64,000 nucleotides of DNA, taken from assembly GCA_964017195.1 (NCBI GenBank), contig OZ024895.1, forward strand, positions 12,516,501-12,580,500. Reading direction: 5' to 3'. Positions 25,101-37,100 of this stretch are shown one piece after another (the stretch's first letter is position 1; the number at the start of each line of letters is the position of its first letter). This stretch comes from Siderastrea radians (lineage: Eukaryota > Cnidaria > Anthozoa > Scleractinia > Rhizangiidae). The notes below the pieces were generated by a model. The model had not been told where the DNA came from, made no database searches, and saw only the letters and a program-made list of their open reading frames with translations. The position numbers and the translations under genes are program-made.

Positions 25101-28100
25101 GAAATAGATTTCAGGAGCTCGTTTCTTTTCCTCGTGAATCGCGTCTTTGCGGTTCGACGAATGGTCTTGGCTTCTTCTGCCATCTCGCGGGACGGGTTTC
25201 GAATGTTTCCTCGACCGAAGCGGTTAATAAATTCACCAACGTGTCAAAGGACTCTCAGTTTATTTGCTGTCTCGTATAGGGTTGTACTTGGTTTACAGCT
25301 TTGAGTCTTTCGAAACCTGTATTAACATCACAACGATAAATATACACAACAGTATTGCCAAAGTTGAATGATTGAATATTTACATACCCGATGGCTCTTA
25401 TTTAATTCTTTATCTTCGGGAGGAAAACCGGCGGTAATCTCAATTGTCGTTTGCAATGTCACTAATTACAATTAAATATCGATTGTAACGTAATTCTCTC
25501 ATTAATTATCGATTGTAACGTAATCGTCACAAATTAAGAATTCGTTTCCAACGAAACACACTTGGTATATATAGAGTGTGGAGCTACGCTACTGGTAGGA
25601 ACATGGCAACGTGAAAACAAGAAAAAAATTGTTGTATGAAAAGGGTTCGTTGATACCGTAGGAATCAAGTGTGCCGAAAAATGAATTTGAAAAATGAATT
25701 TTTGTTCTAGATGTTTAAGGCTTTCCTTGTTACCCGGGCGACTGGTTTGGATGCGTCCTTGTCATTTCTTTCAACGTCTCGTAGGTGTTCGCGGAAATGG
25801 TCGCCTAGTCTCCTCCCTGTTTCACCAATGTATATCTTTTAGCACAGAGTGCATGTTATGCAATAGGTAACATTTGTGGAGGTGCATGTAAAGCGATCAG
25901 TGATTTTATTCGATCGCCTGGGTCCTGTTATTTTGTCCGCATGAATGGACAAGTGTTGCATCATTTGCGCGCACATTTAAAAGTACAGTCGAACCTCGAT
26001 TATCCGGACATCGATTATCCGGACTTTTCGATTATCCGGACTTTTTCTCTGGTCCCGTTTTTTTCATGAATATTAATGACCTTAGATGTTAAAAACTTTA
26101 GGAGGTAAAAAAATTCAGAAATTATGTTAAAAGTCAGGAAAATTGCGTTTAAAACAGCGCATTACACGCTCCGCTTTCGAAAGATCGAGCGCTCGGAGAC
26201 AAAGAGAGACAAGAAGCATTCTAATGCGTTCAGCTGAATTTTGATTGGTTCAGTATTGTTTTGTTGCTAAGGGAATGTCATGCTTGATCAGTTCGATGAG
26301 CGTGGGTTATGTAAACACACGAGACGATCATAACTCAAAACGACAACCTGTCTACGAAGCGAAAGCGATCTGTTCTCTCGATAAAAGATAAACAAATAAT
26401 TATTTCACGTTTAGATAAAGGAGAAAAAGGAACAAATTTAGCGCCTGAATTTGGTATCAGGAAGCAACAGATCTCTGATATACGCAAGAACAAGGACAAG
26501 ATCCTGAAATTCACCGACAACATCGAGACAAGCGAAGGATTGAAGTGAAAGTCGCTGAAGCTTGCAAATGACGAGCGGTTGGATCAGGCCTTGTACACCT
26601 GGTTTATTCAGCAGAGGTCAACTGGAACACCAATTTCAGGACCGCTTCTTCAGGAGAAAGCGCGCACATTTAAGGAATAAATAACCTCAGCATTCAAGGC
26701 GAGAAACTTTCAGCAGCAGAAGAAACTGTTGAACCCTTTTTACAAAAACTGAATAAAGTAATCGAGGAAAGAGGGCTGATACCGGAACAAATCTACAACG
26801 CGGACGAAACTGGACTGTTGTGGAAATGTTTACCGCAAAGAACTCTTGTCTCATGTCGCGAGAAATCCGTTATAAGACTTTAAAGCAAACTAGTATGTTT
26901 CAGTTTTTTAGAAACGATGAATAGGTTCTCATTTATAAACACTGAACGTGATAGACCTTCACACATGTATTTGCAGTCATTGAAGCAAACTTTTAGAATT
27001 AAAAATGTGTTATCTTTATTTCTTTTGTTTACATTGTCTCATTAATATTCATATTTTCGATTATCCGGACTCTCGATTATCCGGACTATTTACCCTAGTC
27101 CCACCGAGTCCGGATAATCGAGGTTCGACTGTACCTGGTTGATCATCAGAATTAAGTACACTTCTAACTAGAAAGTTCCCTATGTTTTTGTCGCGTTTGA
27201 ATGAAATCAATGGGGGCTGTGAAAAGATTCTTCCTGTTTCGTTGTCATTTTGAAGTAATTTAAAGTTCTTTTAAGTGATGTTTTTGGCTGCAAGGTTATG
27301 TGGATGGTAAGTGAGTGTAAATGGAATTCTGTCGTTCTTTTCCTTCTGTGACGTTTGCAGTGCCGACTGTCGCGTCTGTTGAGCACGGTGTTGAGCTGTG
27401 TTGGCAACAGAATCAGGATAGCCACGCATCTTGAAGAAATGGCACATTTCCTCTGATTTGTTGGAAAAATTGGAGTCATCCCTACATAAGCATCGAAGTC
27501 TAAGAAACTGAGAAAATGGGATGGAGTTTTTGATGTGGGAAGGATGAGAGGATGAATGCAACAAATAACTGTGGAAATCTGTAGGTTTGTAGTGCAAACT
27601 GGTAGATAGGCCGTTACCACTGAATAAAACTTTGATGTGGAGAAAAGCAATTGAAGTTTCGGAAATTTTCCAGGTATATTTCAGCGCCGGGGCGATTGAA
27701 AGGAGTCGACAAAAGTTATAAAATGATCAAGTTCTTCTCTGCTAGATGAAATAATGCCAATACAGCCGTCGATGTAGCGGCCGTAAAGGTTTGGTGCCAT
27801 TAATTGGTCGAAAATTTGATTTTCAATACAACCTACGATGACGTAGCTAGGTCCCATTTTGGTACCCATAGCGACGCCGTTGACCTGTTTGTAGTGGTTA
27901 TCGGCAAATGAATAGCAGTTCAGTGTCAAAACTAGTTAGGCTAAACGGAGCAGTGTTTCCAAAAATAGAAGAAGCAAAATTGGTCAAAAGACCGAGAAAT
28001 GTTAGCGCGGCTCACCTAGATGTAAAGTAGGAGTCGTGCAGGCCTTTGATAGCAATCGATGAGAAATAACTAGTTGTAATCGATTGATCGATTGGATTTC

Positions 28101-31100
28101 CGATGATTGATTGTCATCGATTGGTCAGGCCGGGCTTATACTATGATAAAGCATAATCCTTTTTTAGGAAACCAAGTGCGCACAGTTTCCAGTCTGTATT
28201 ATAAAGAGCTGATAACTGATCTGCTCCAAACACGGAAGGCAACATTTAGCTCAGTAACTAAAGCATGAAACTGCACCATTGTGACAGATCATAATCATTC
28301 TGCATTCTTTCAAACGCTTGCTCTTGATTGGATTAAATGGTGTACACAAGTACTTGTACACGCAGCATGTCCAGATGTTTTTATGTAGCTTTGCAATGCA
28401 ATCATTTGAGAGGCTGTTAAACATCTTCTCTTTTCTTCACCACTTCCACCTCAATTCCTAACGCAGTTATTTGCCGTATGTATTACCTCAGATCAAAACC
28501 TACTTTTCCTAAAGGCTTTTTCCTTCCAGTTGTAGGCGAATATTACAAACAGGAAGTTAAGATGTCTAAGTTTATGTTCATTATATTATGGCTCTGATCT
28601 GGGAAAACTTGTTATTGAAAGCGGGTTTGGTCGAACACTCTTTATATCTGCTTCATTTGCTGTTCATAGCATGTTGTGTTGCTTTCCACGTATGGTTTTC
28701 AAAGGTTATTGGTCAAAGGTCATTGTTTAAAGGTCAGTGTTTGATGTCTCATGCTTCATTGTTTATCTGCTCATTAATTTTAATTTTTCTTGGAACGAAA
28801 AACGTCATGACATTACAGTAAGTTGTTACATCAAAACACAATTAGAGGATACTTTTACAAAGGAAACTGATGTCTAATCACACCAGCCTTGAACATGTGA
28901 TGTTTTCTCGGTGTATTTATCAAGAAATACCGGCTTCTTTTAGTAGTTTTTGGATCATTAGGAGGTACCTTTAGTTTCTGGTTCTACAGTCTTTTGGGTA
29001 ATTTTCTGTCAAATTGTCAGAAATGGTTCACTGAGGCTGGGGAACAAATTACTGATGAATCAGTGATTCTTCACACTAAATCTGTGTGGCTCTGGTTCAA
29101 CTCTGGATGCTTTCATACGTTATCATACCACTGTATGGCCCTGCTTACACAATTCTTTAGAAAATGCAGTGGCAGGTTGACGTGTGTACTGTAGGGCCGG
29201 ATGGGTTGCACGAGCCAGCCCAGAAAAAGCCGTGCTTCCCTTCACACATTTGTTCATTTAGCGTGCACGCTTAATCTTTCATTAAGCATTCAAAAGTTCC
29301 TTTTAAAAATTCTCCAGTAAAGTTAAGTGTAATATAGGTGGTATGATAAAATACATATTGACTGAGTTAGGTCGGGCCAGATTGGAAAATGTTTGGCTCT
29401 CGGTCATGGCGTAAGGACCTCGCTGCACTCGGTCCGTATATCATTACTTTGCACTGTTTAATTTACATACAGTCACTTGAGCCTTTCTGGTTTGTTTGTT
29501 GTTTGAAAACGAGTTTAAAAATGCTAAGTACCTGTGTCGATTTAACAGCCGTTGTTAACCTGCATGAAATGAGATGATGGTCTGCCAGTGGTCCTGGCCT
29601 AGGAACAAAGAAACCTGACGAAATATTGAACTTCTAGTCATCTATTTTTTTTCTCTTCATTTGAGGAATAACTTTTTTCTTCCACAATAATTTCTTGCAC
29701 GTTGCTCAGTTCACCAGGCAGCTGCTTCATATTCCGCAAGTAACAGTTGTATTTATTTGAGATTTATTTGTATTTTATTTGAGACAAAGTGTTAAGCATA
29801 GCTTCCGTGATCTCATGAATTACTTTAAGACTTTGGTTGTGGGTTCAACTGGGATTTGAATTTGCAATCCCCGACCTTGCATGTGGTGTCCTACTAGCTG
29901 AGCTAATTTGGCGGAGCACAAACACACAAACAACTGAAGGGCATCTTGCAAACTGAAAGATTCCGAACTGAACAGGGTGCTCAAGACATAACTACTTTTT
30001 CGCTGAAGTGATTTTTCTAACAGCTTAAATTCGAAGAATAACTTTCATGTCACCCACAAGCTTCATGACTGACGAAGAGGCATCTGTTAGCTAACTAAGT
30101 GGAAGAACGGTGTCCATTTTTCAAGAAGTGGTCGCAAACCTTCCTTCTCCATGACAACAGAATTATGACCTGTCCCCCTTTTGTCAACGACTGCCATAAC
30201 AACTACCACTTGGTGACATGTTCCATTAAAGTGTACACCCAATATTTTGCTGAATGCCCAGGTGAGTCGTTCCTGCATAGCCACACAAACATACTGTTCC
30301 AGTATGTTGACAATCAAGGAGTTCATTTTGTTCCACATCTCCTTAACAACAGGTGCTGCACAGTGTTTTTGGAATCTTGTGAATGTGTTGCTACTGAAAA
30401 TGTGGAGACCAAGAGGCAAAGTTGCCGTAATTATTTACCGGAAATTATTATTACAGCAGCCAACAGGGAATCCTTCAAGACAAAGTCAGCATTGTTGATG
30501 GCACCCATTTCTGAGTATGTCCATTGTCACATTTTCGAGTAATCTCCACTCTGGATCCACAAGTCTTCACATCCTGCTTAACATAAAGGCCCCCACCACA
30601 GATTACGCATTTGTCTTCAGAAAGCTCTACGACCTTTTTTTAGTGGATACCATCACCCTCAGTCGAGACTGGAGAGCAAGAAATGTCTCCAGGTCACCCA
30701 CACTGGTCAGCTGACTAAAAGCATCCTCCGATTTCTTCAAAATTTCAGCTTTGTTTTTCTCAGCTGACTTGCTGGAGTTCTCCTCTTGTTGGTCCTGCTG
30801 CATTTCTGCATCCTGTGAAGTGCCCTCTGCAGCATCACCAGGAGCTAGTGTAGCACTTGGTACATCGTTGCCTTGATCATCACCAAAGCAAGGATCAATT
30901 ATTGTGAGGGTCCTTTCATCTTCATCACTGCTGATGTCCATGCTACATATAAACAACATTGACATGTATTATTAAATAAATCAACTGTCTTCAATGAAGT
31001 CAACGACTGCCAACAATGTTTGTGGAGTGACAAACATATCGGCTGATAAAATTTACCGGTATGTCTTTCTCCTACCACAAAATCTTAACATTTGTCCTCG

Positions 31101-34100
31101 TGGAGAGTAAGCGATATGAGAAAGATTCAAATTTTGATAAGATTTTTCTTTTCTTAATTAAAGTAGAATTTCAACAGTTCCACCTATCAAAAAAGTTGTA
31201 CCACAAGTCTTATGGTGTTTGCGTAACAACCATAATCACATAAGGTAATCAATACTCACCTTTCATCATTGAACCATTGGGTGACCTTTGAATTTCCACC
31301 AATGCTATACCTCTGTTCACTGTCATCACCACTATCATCACTATCCTCATCACTGGACGTATCACTTTTTTCGTACCCTTTCAGAATGACGATAACACTG
31401 TATTAAAGAAAAGTAAAAATATAATGTTATAAAAATTTAGGGCTTTATTTAAACAATGGTGGATGATTAAATGATTCATTCCCACACCAGAGGAAAATTA
31501 ACTTAAACTTTAAATTACATACACAGGGCAGATTTTACCATATAGTATCAGAGCAGCCCTGAATTTTGAATTGCTTATATTGTGTCCAAATGTACACTTA
31601 TTCGGGGATTCCAGAGGTAAAATTAAAAATGGTAAAAAATGGTTTGCCACTGGCTAAAAAGCGTTAAAAAACGAACGTTAAAATTACAGGGCGTTTCGAT
31701 CAAAAATCTTAAAACTGCATCAGCGATAGAAAAATGTAACACTAAAATATTTACGTTCCTAAATATTATGCAAATATCCAAAAGTATGAGAAGGGTATTG
31801 CGAGGCGTTGAAAATTAGCACAGAGAGGTGTAAATACTCGGAATGTCAATATGATCGTTTCCTGCGTTCTCATCAGGCTAATCTAGGCGGGTAGAGCAAA
31901 AACTACTATCACTATTAGATTCTATTTTGTTGCTACATCGTGGATGATATTTCCAAAAGGTCTGGATAATAGCAGTGATCTATCTCGTATCTGCCAAAAC
32001 ATGTTTTTAAAACTCAAGAGCGTCGTGTTGTTCATTAAATTTACTATAAGATTGTTATAACACTCAGCTGGCTTACCGGTACTATTATCTTCAAACGACA
32101 TGGATAAATTTGCTTCTGGGGATCCACGATTAATTGGCATTTGTTCTAAAAAAAACATAGCAACAATGAATGTCAAATTCTGTCCACTGACTGTCCAAAC
32201 TACAACCGGGAACACATTAAAGTTACAGTGTAGCTAAAAACCTCACCTTCGGTGTAATAAGTCTTCGGGCAAATTTGCCCTCCGTGCTTTCTTCAAGCCC
32301 AAGAGCTTGTTTTCTCACCCTCCAGAGTCTAAATACTGAATCTCAAAGGCGAATCAGCCAGGTAACTGAGGTCTTTCAATACGACGGCGTGAAGCGGCCG
32401 CCATGTTGACAGATACTCTTCGATTTCAAAGAGCAATATTTGCAAATATATTCATAACAATACAAAATACTACGAGAGAAATATAAAAAGATAAACAGGG
32501 AACTTATTTACAGTGAGAGAATTTAAGATAATTATGTGCATGATTGCTCAATATAGTCCTTTTAAAGATTTCCGAGATTTTAGCAATTTCGTGATACGCG
32601 AAATTCAGGCGCGGTGCGCAATCCATTTAGGGTGAAAATGGTCCATGTTTATGGTTTCTTGTGCGTAGCAGTGTTATGTTATTTCATGTACGAGTAATGT
32701 GAAGTAACCACAGTTTGGCTTGTGAATGATTGAATCAGTTTGGAGCGTGATATTTTTTTTATGGTAGGGGTTACGGAAGGCAACTTTACATAGGTAAATG
32801 GAGAAAGTGGCATTTTGCCGTGTAACCGATTTTACCTCGAGAGAATTTGCGTAGGTAAATCTTTGTGGTAAATGAAATAAGAACAATAAAAAAAAATGCC
32901 CCGAGCAAAACCCTTTGTAGATTGAAGGGTCGTTCAGTTTCCTCGGTTAAACCTACCTATGAGAAGCCGAGTTTTGGACACTGCAAGTGTAGTGCGTGAT
33001 CAGCAACATAACCAAATTGCAAGCGGCGTCCGCGTATGCAAGATTGAGCAAGGTCGTGAGTGTCAAATTTTAACGGAATGCTGAGGCTTACTGCACGTTT
33101 TATTTCATACGTATGGAGAATTCTTTACACGTCTGTAAATGTAATCTACCACGAATTCCGCATCCTATCCATTGGAGCGATTTCATCATCTTCTTATAAA
33201 CATGTCTCAAACGTCTATGTTTTTTCCCGCTAAAGTTACTTAGCCAGAAAAGTTGCCCTTTTGAATTCCCTGGGTACAGGTGACCTTAATTACTCAGGTA
33301 TATAAAAACTCCAGTTATTTTACCAAGGGGAAATTATACTAGGCAAATCATTTTACCTCGGGTGGTGTAAACACGGCTAATGTTCGGGAAGTTGTTACAG
33401 AAGACGTTAGTTTCTAATATCCTTATAAGCAGCAGCCAATCATTAGGGAAAGGCTCAGTTCAACAGTGACCAACAAGGTTAATGTAAAAGAAATTCTCGC
33501 TTGAAGGTTACTTTGCGCAAAGCCTTGCTATCTGCATTATATGCTTTGTCTTTGTACTGGCGATTTGCTTTGCTAAAATTCTTAGAAATTTAACCCTAGA
33601 AAAGAAACTCGTCAATACGCAAATTTGGGCGTTTCTTTTTTCCAGTTCTTCCCAGAACCAGCATTTACGGCCCTCTTGTACCGAACCCAGTTATTGTTAA
33701 GGTTCAGTTTGTTGTGTAATAGTAGCTACTAACCTTAATATGCACGGACAAAAGCGAAAATGAATTTAAACAGAACATGAATGCTGTTGATGTTCATCTG
33801 TCATTTGCGAATTCATTCATATTGTGCTTTCCTATTTGTGCAGATAAACCAGAAAATGTCACTTTAGCTCCTCCAAGCTGTGCGTTCAATGGAAGCGTGG
33901 CGACGTTTACCTGCACAGCTCGGGCCAACCCACCAGTACACACTTACAGACTGTATGAAAATGATGGCATGATTGTGAATGTGAGTGAATCAGGAGTATG
34001 GATGAGGACATTGAACACAAGTGGTCAGTTTAACTACAGATGCGATGCTAACAATTCTGTAGCGACTGTTACAAGCAATACTATTGCTTTGATTGTCCAA

Positions 34101-37100
34101 GGTAAGCTTGCATAGGTAATGCGTCTACAATGCTTTAGAATTTTTATAATTACACAGCTAGTTAAAGGGGTGCTTAACTTAGTTTTCCAAAAAGAATGTC
34201 GTGATTGTCTAATGATATTTATATTCCTTTTAAACTGGAGGCATGTCTAAGTCCATCAAACTTGTTTCACCTTGCTTTCTTTTACTTTTTATGGATAATT
34301 CGTTGGTGAGGCTTACTGCATGTTTTATTTAGTTATGTCTATCAGTAATTCTTTTCTTGGCTGGAAATACAACAGACTAAGGATCTCGCACGTTATCCAG
34401 CGGTTTCCTCACCTTCTTATTCGGTTCATGAAGAAATACAGGTCTCTATCGTCCATGTTTTCTTCTGCAAAAGTTACTCAGCAAGAACATTTACTTCTTT
34501 GAATTCCCTGGGTACATGTAACCTTAATTACCCAGGTAAATGAATACCCCAGCTACTTTACAAGGTGACAGTTATACTGGGGAAATCATGTTTACCTAGG
34601 GTAGTGTAACCACGGCTAATGGCAGTCATCTCTCATCGCTGTGAGGCATTAGGTCGATCATGGGAGATAGCTTTTGTGGATTGCACGTAGAAACTCCATA
34701 CCAATGATCTAATGCTGTCGGGATGAGGAGATAGAGAAACGAAGTAGAAAGTGTCCTTCAAAAGTTGCGTCGACTGGTAGGAGAACCCGAGCGAAATTTA
34801 GAGACTCTCATCGAATGTTTTAGGGAGGGGAAAAACCACATATCCTCTCTGAGTACTTATCTTTTCAGGCACTCACTTCTGTTTCACGTGAATTCCTACA
34901 ACAGAAGTGACTGGATGGCGATTTTAGCTGCGTGGGTAACCTTATTCAAGAACGTATGGATCAATTCGAGCAAGTGATCAATTCGATCAATTCGATCAAT
35001 TCGAGCATGTGTGGATTTAATCGCAAATTTAATCTCTAGTCGAGAAACTGCCAAGTGTTGTGGCTACAAAAGAGCACAGGATCGTAAAAGAAGGATTGCT
35101 GTCGTAAACCAAAGAAAGATGGCCTCTCAAACGGCAACGGTGTTGCTGTCAAACGAAAACTTGACTTCAACTCGGCAGCCGAATTCAGTATCAAGGGTCA
35201 ACGCAAATTGAAGCGAAAAAGGCTGTCAACATTAATATATTGAAGACCGAGATTCTCGAGGCCGATCGAACCTCTGTAAACGAGGAACTTAAATTACAGA
35301 TGTATGTTGTTTGAAGCATAACGGTTGGGTAATTATGCAGGGTTTCTTTATAAAGCCCCAAGCGCATGAGCAAATTTTACAGGACAAATGATCTCACTGT
35401 GTACGTGGGTGAACAAATTTTCTGTGAGAGATGTGTTTGTCTGCGTTTCGGCAGTGGCTTTTGGACAGCGGAACAGCAAGAGCCCATGGGAGGGAAAGCC
35501 GGAAAGTTGCACAAAGTGAAATGTTGTCCAATAATAACTGGCTTATTTTTCTAGTACTTAAATTATATCACGCGGCTTGGTAGCAGTACTTTTATTGCAA
35601 CATGCAGCTGAAAATGCGGTGCAGAAAAAGAAAGAAAGTGAGTTCACATCGAACATGGATAGTGGAAGCTTGTGGTTAGGCCCGATGAAAGCTAAAAAAA
35701 CCTGTGCGTGAAAGGATCTGGGTAAAACTTTTTTTCCAAATCTCTGACAAATTTCCTTTGATGATCCATCCACACGAGCAAATTTCACATTTGACAAATC
35801 TTCTTTGAAAAGTGCTGTGCCATTTTTAATTGTCATATGAAAATTTGACAGATAGTCTCATCTACACGAGTAAATATCATTTGCCATAGGAAATTTGACG
35901 AAGAAACTTTGCTCGTGTGCATGGGGCTAAACTCTCGTTGCATATATGTCTCTTTTGCCTCATGAGGGCTGAGGGAATTGTTTATTGCGTCATACGTAAA
36001 CTGAGGGCTGTATGCCACTTACTACAAACATGTTTTGCGCATTTCACCTATTTCAGTGGGAACCTTTCTCTGGGGCAAAATGTTTTCGTCGCTAAATTTG
36101 TAGGCCTTGACGGGCATAAGGGGCATATAAAGGCACCAAATGAGGCTGTGTTTTCGCCTTTGGAGAGTGCGTGGAGAATAAAACCAGAACGAATCTAGAA
36201 GCATAACTTTGAGGAGGCGAATAACAACGAAGCACATATGTAGATTTCCAACTTGAATTTATTCATGCCAACCTTTTCCATAGCAACACGGTTTGTTTAC
36301 AAGGCTGTCATTAATTATTAATTATTAACGACTCAAAGCTTGGTTTAACATTCGCGTGTGTTACACGCAATGGTATTTCCCTCGCGAGCACCACACGGAA
36401 GAAACAGTAACTTGAAAGAAAACTACAAGTGTAACAGGATGAGCGCGCGCACGTACTGTACAAGAACCAACTGTACAATAACCAGCTGTACAATATCGTG
36501 GGATATTTCCACTCGTTTCGCGCGCTTTCTGTACAATAACTTATACAGTTGGTTAACATATACGCTTCTGTTTGCGCATAACAAAGGCGAAAACACAACC
36601 TCATTTGGTGCCCCTTGCGTCCGATATGCCCTATAAATTTAGTAGCGAAAACATTTTGCGTTAGTGAAGGTTCCGATCGAATATTGAGATCCTTTTTCGC
36701 TTCAATTTGTGTTGACCCTTGACGTTGAACTCAAGTTTTCGTTTGACAGCAACAGCGTTGCCCTTTGAGAGGTCGTTTGTCTTTGCTAAAGAGGCTAAAC
36801 TACAAAATGCAGGGCCACTTACACTCATCTTCAAACGAGCTGGCTCGTTTGCTCCTTGGTAACATACAAACAAGCTGGCTCGTTTGATACTCTGTGGTCA
36901 CTCCCTTGGTCGATATATAAAGTATTGGCTCATTTGGCTTGTTTGCGCTGATGATATTTATTATTGGAATACGATTTCCAACAGTCGGATATAATCAGAG
37001 TTCCAGGCTCTATCCACTGCTTAATGATGAGCAGCAGAGTCGCTTTATTCCTGTCATCCACCGGTACCAGAAATCACTTTCTCGTATCTTCTTCTATTCC

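Larger units (their letters stand above)
18518..25558 (-). mobile_element. BEL/Pao LTR retrotransposon, complete but defective
   Basis: 7041-base element with matching 355-base LTRs and a 5-base target duplication CACTT (18513-18517 and 25559-25563), as usual for this superfamily. In minus-strand order: gag region, zinc knuckles and protease, Pao-type linker, reverse transcriptase, RNase H, integrase and C-terminal DUF5641-like domain. Several stops and frameshifts and a 911-bp pogo-like insertion (19230-20140) make it non-autonomous now. It is inserted in a Penelope-like element. Confidence 0.9.
16346..28134. mobile_element. Transposon nest bounded by a 21-bp inverted repeat
   Basis: CCCGGCCTGACCAATCGATG at 16346 returns as its reverse complement ending at 28134 (21 bases, perfect). 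Inside both ends, AATCGAT-rich sequence continues. No clear target-site duplication is visible (CTCATA to the left, CTTATAC to the right), so the boundary is a hypothesis. The interior holds a long repeat (16695-18115), a Penelope-like element, a BEL/Pao element and two Tc1/mariner-superfamily elements. Confidence 0.5.

Noticed and set aside
18518..25558. Retrovirus-like provirus with envelope
   Set aside because: Gag-pol order, Pao region, 5-base duplication and lack of any envelope gene fit BEL/Pao retrotransposons.
29850..29916. Possible tRNA gene on the minus strand
   Set aside because: A and B boxes are recognisable, but the stems are poorly paired and no proper anticodon arm can be drawn; a SINE head is more likely.
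30099..30542. 147-codon + strand open frame
   Set aside because: Antisense of the Kolobok-like relic, whose minus-strand reading keeps recognisable motifs; the + strand translation shows none.
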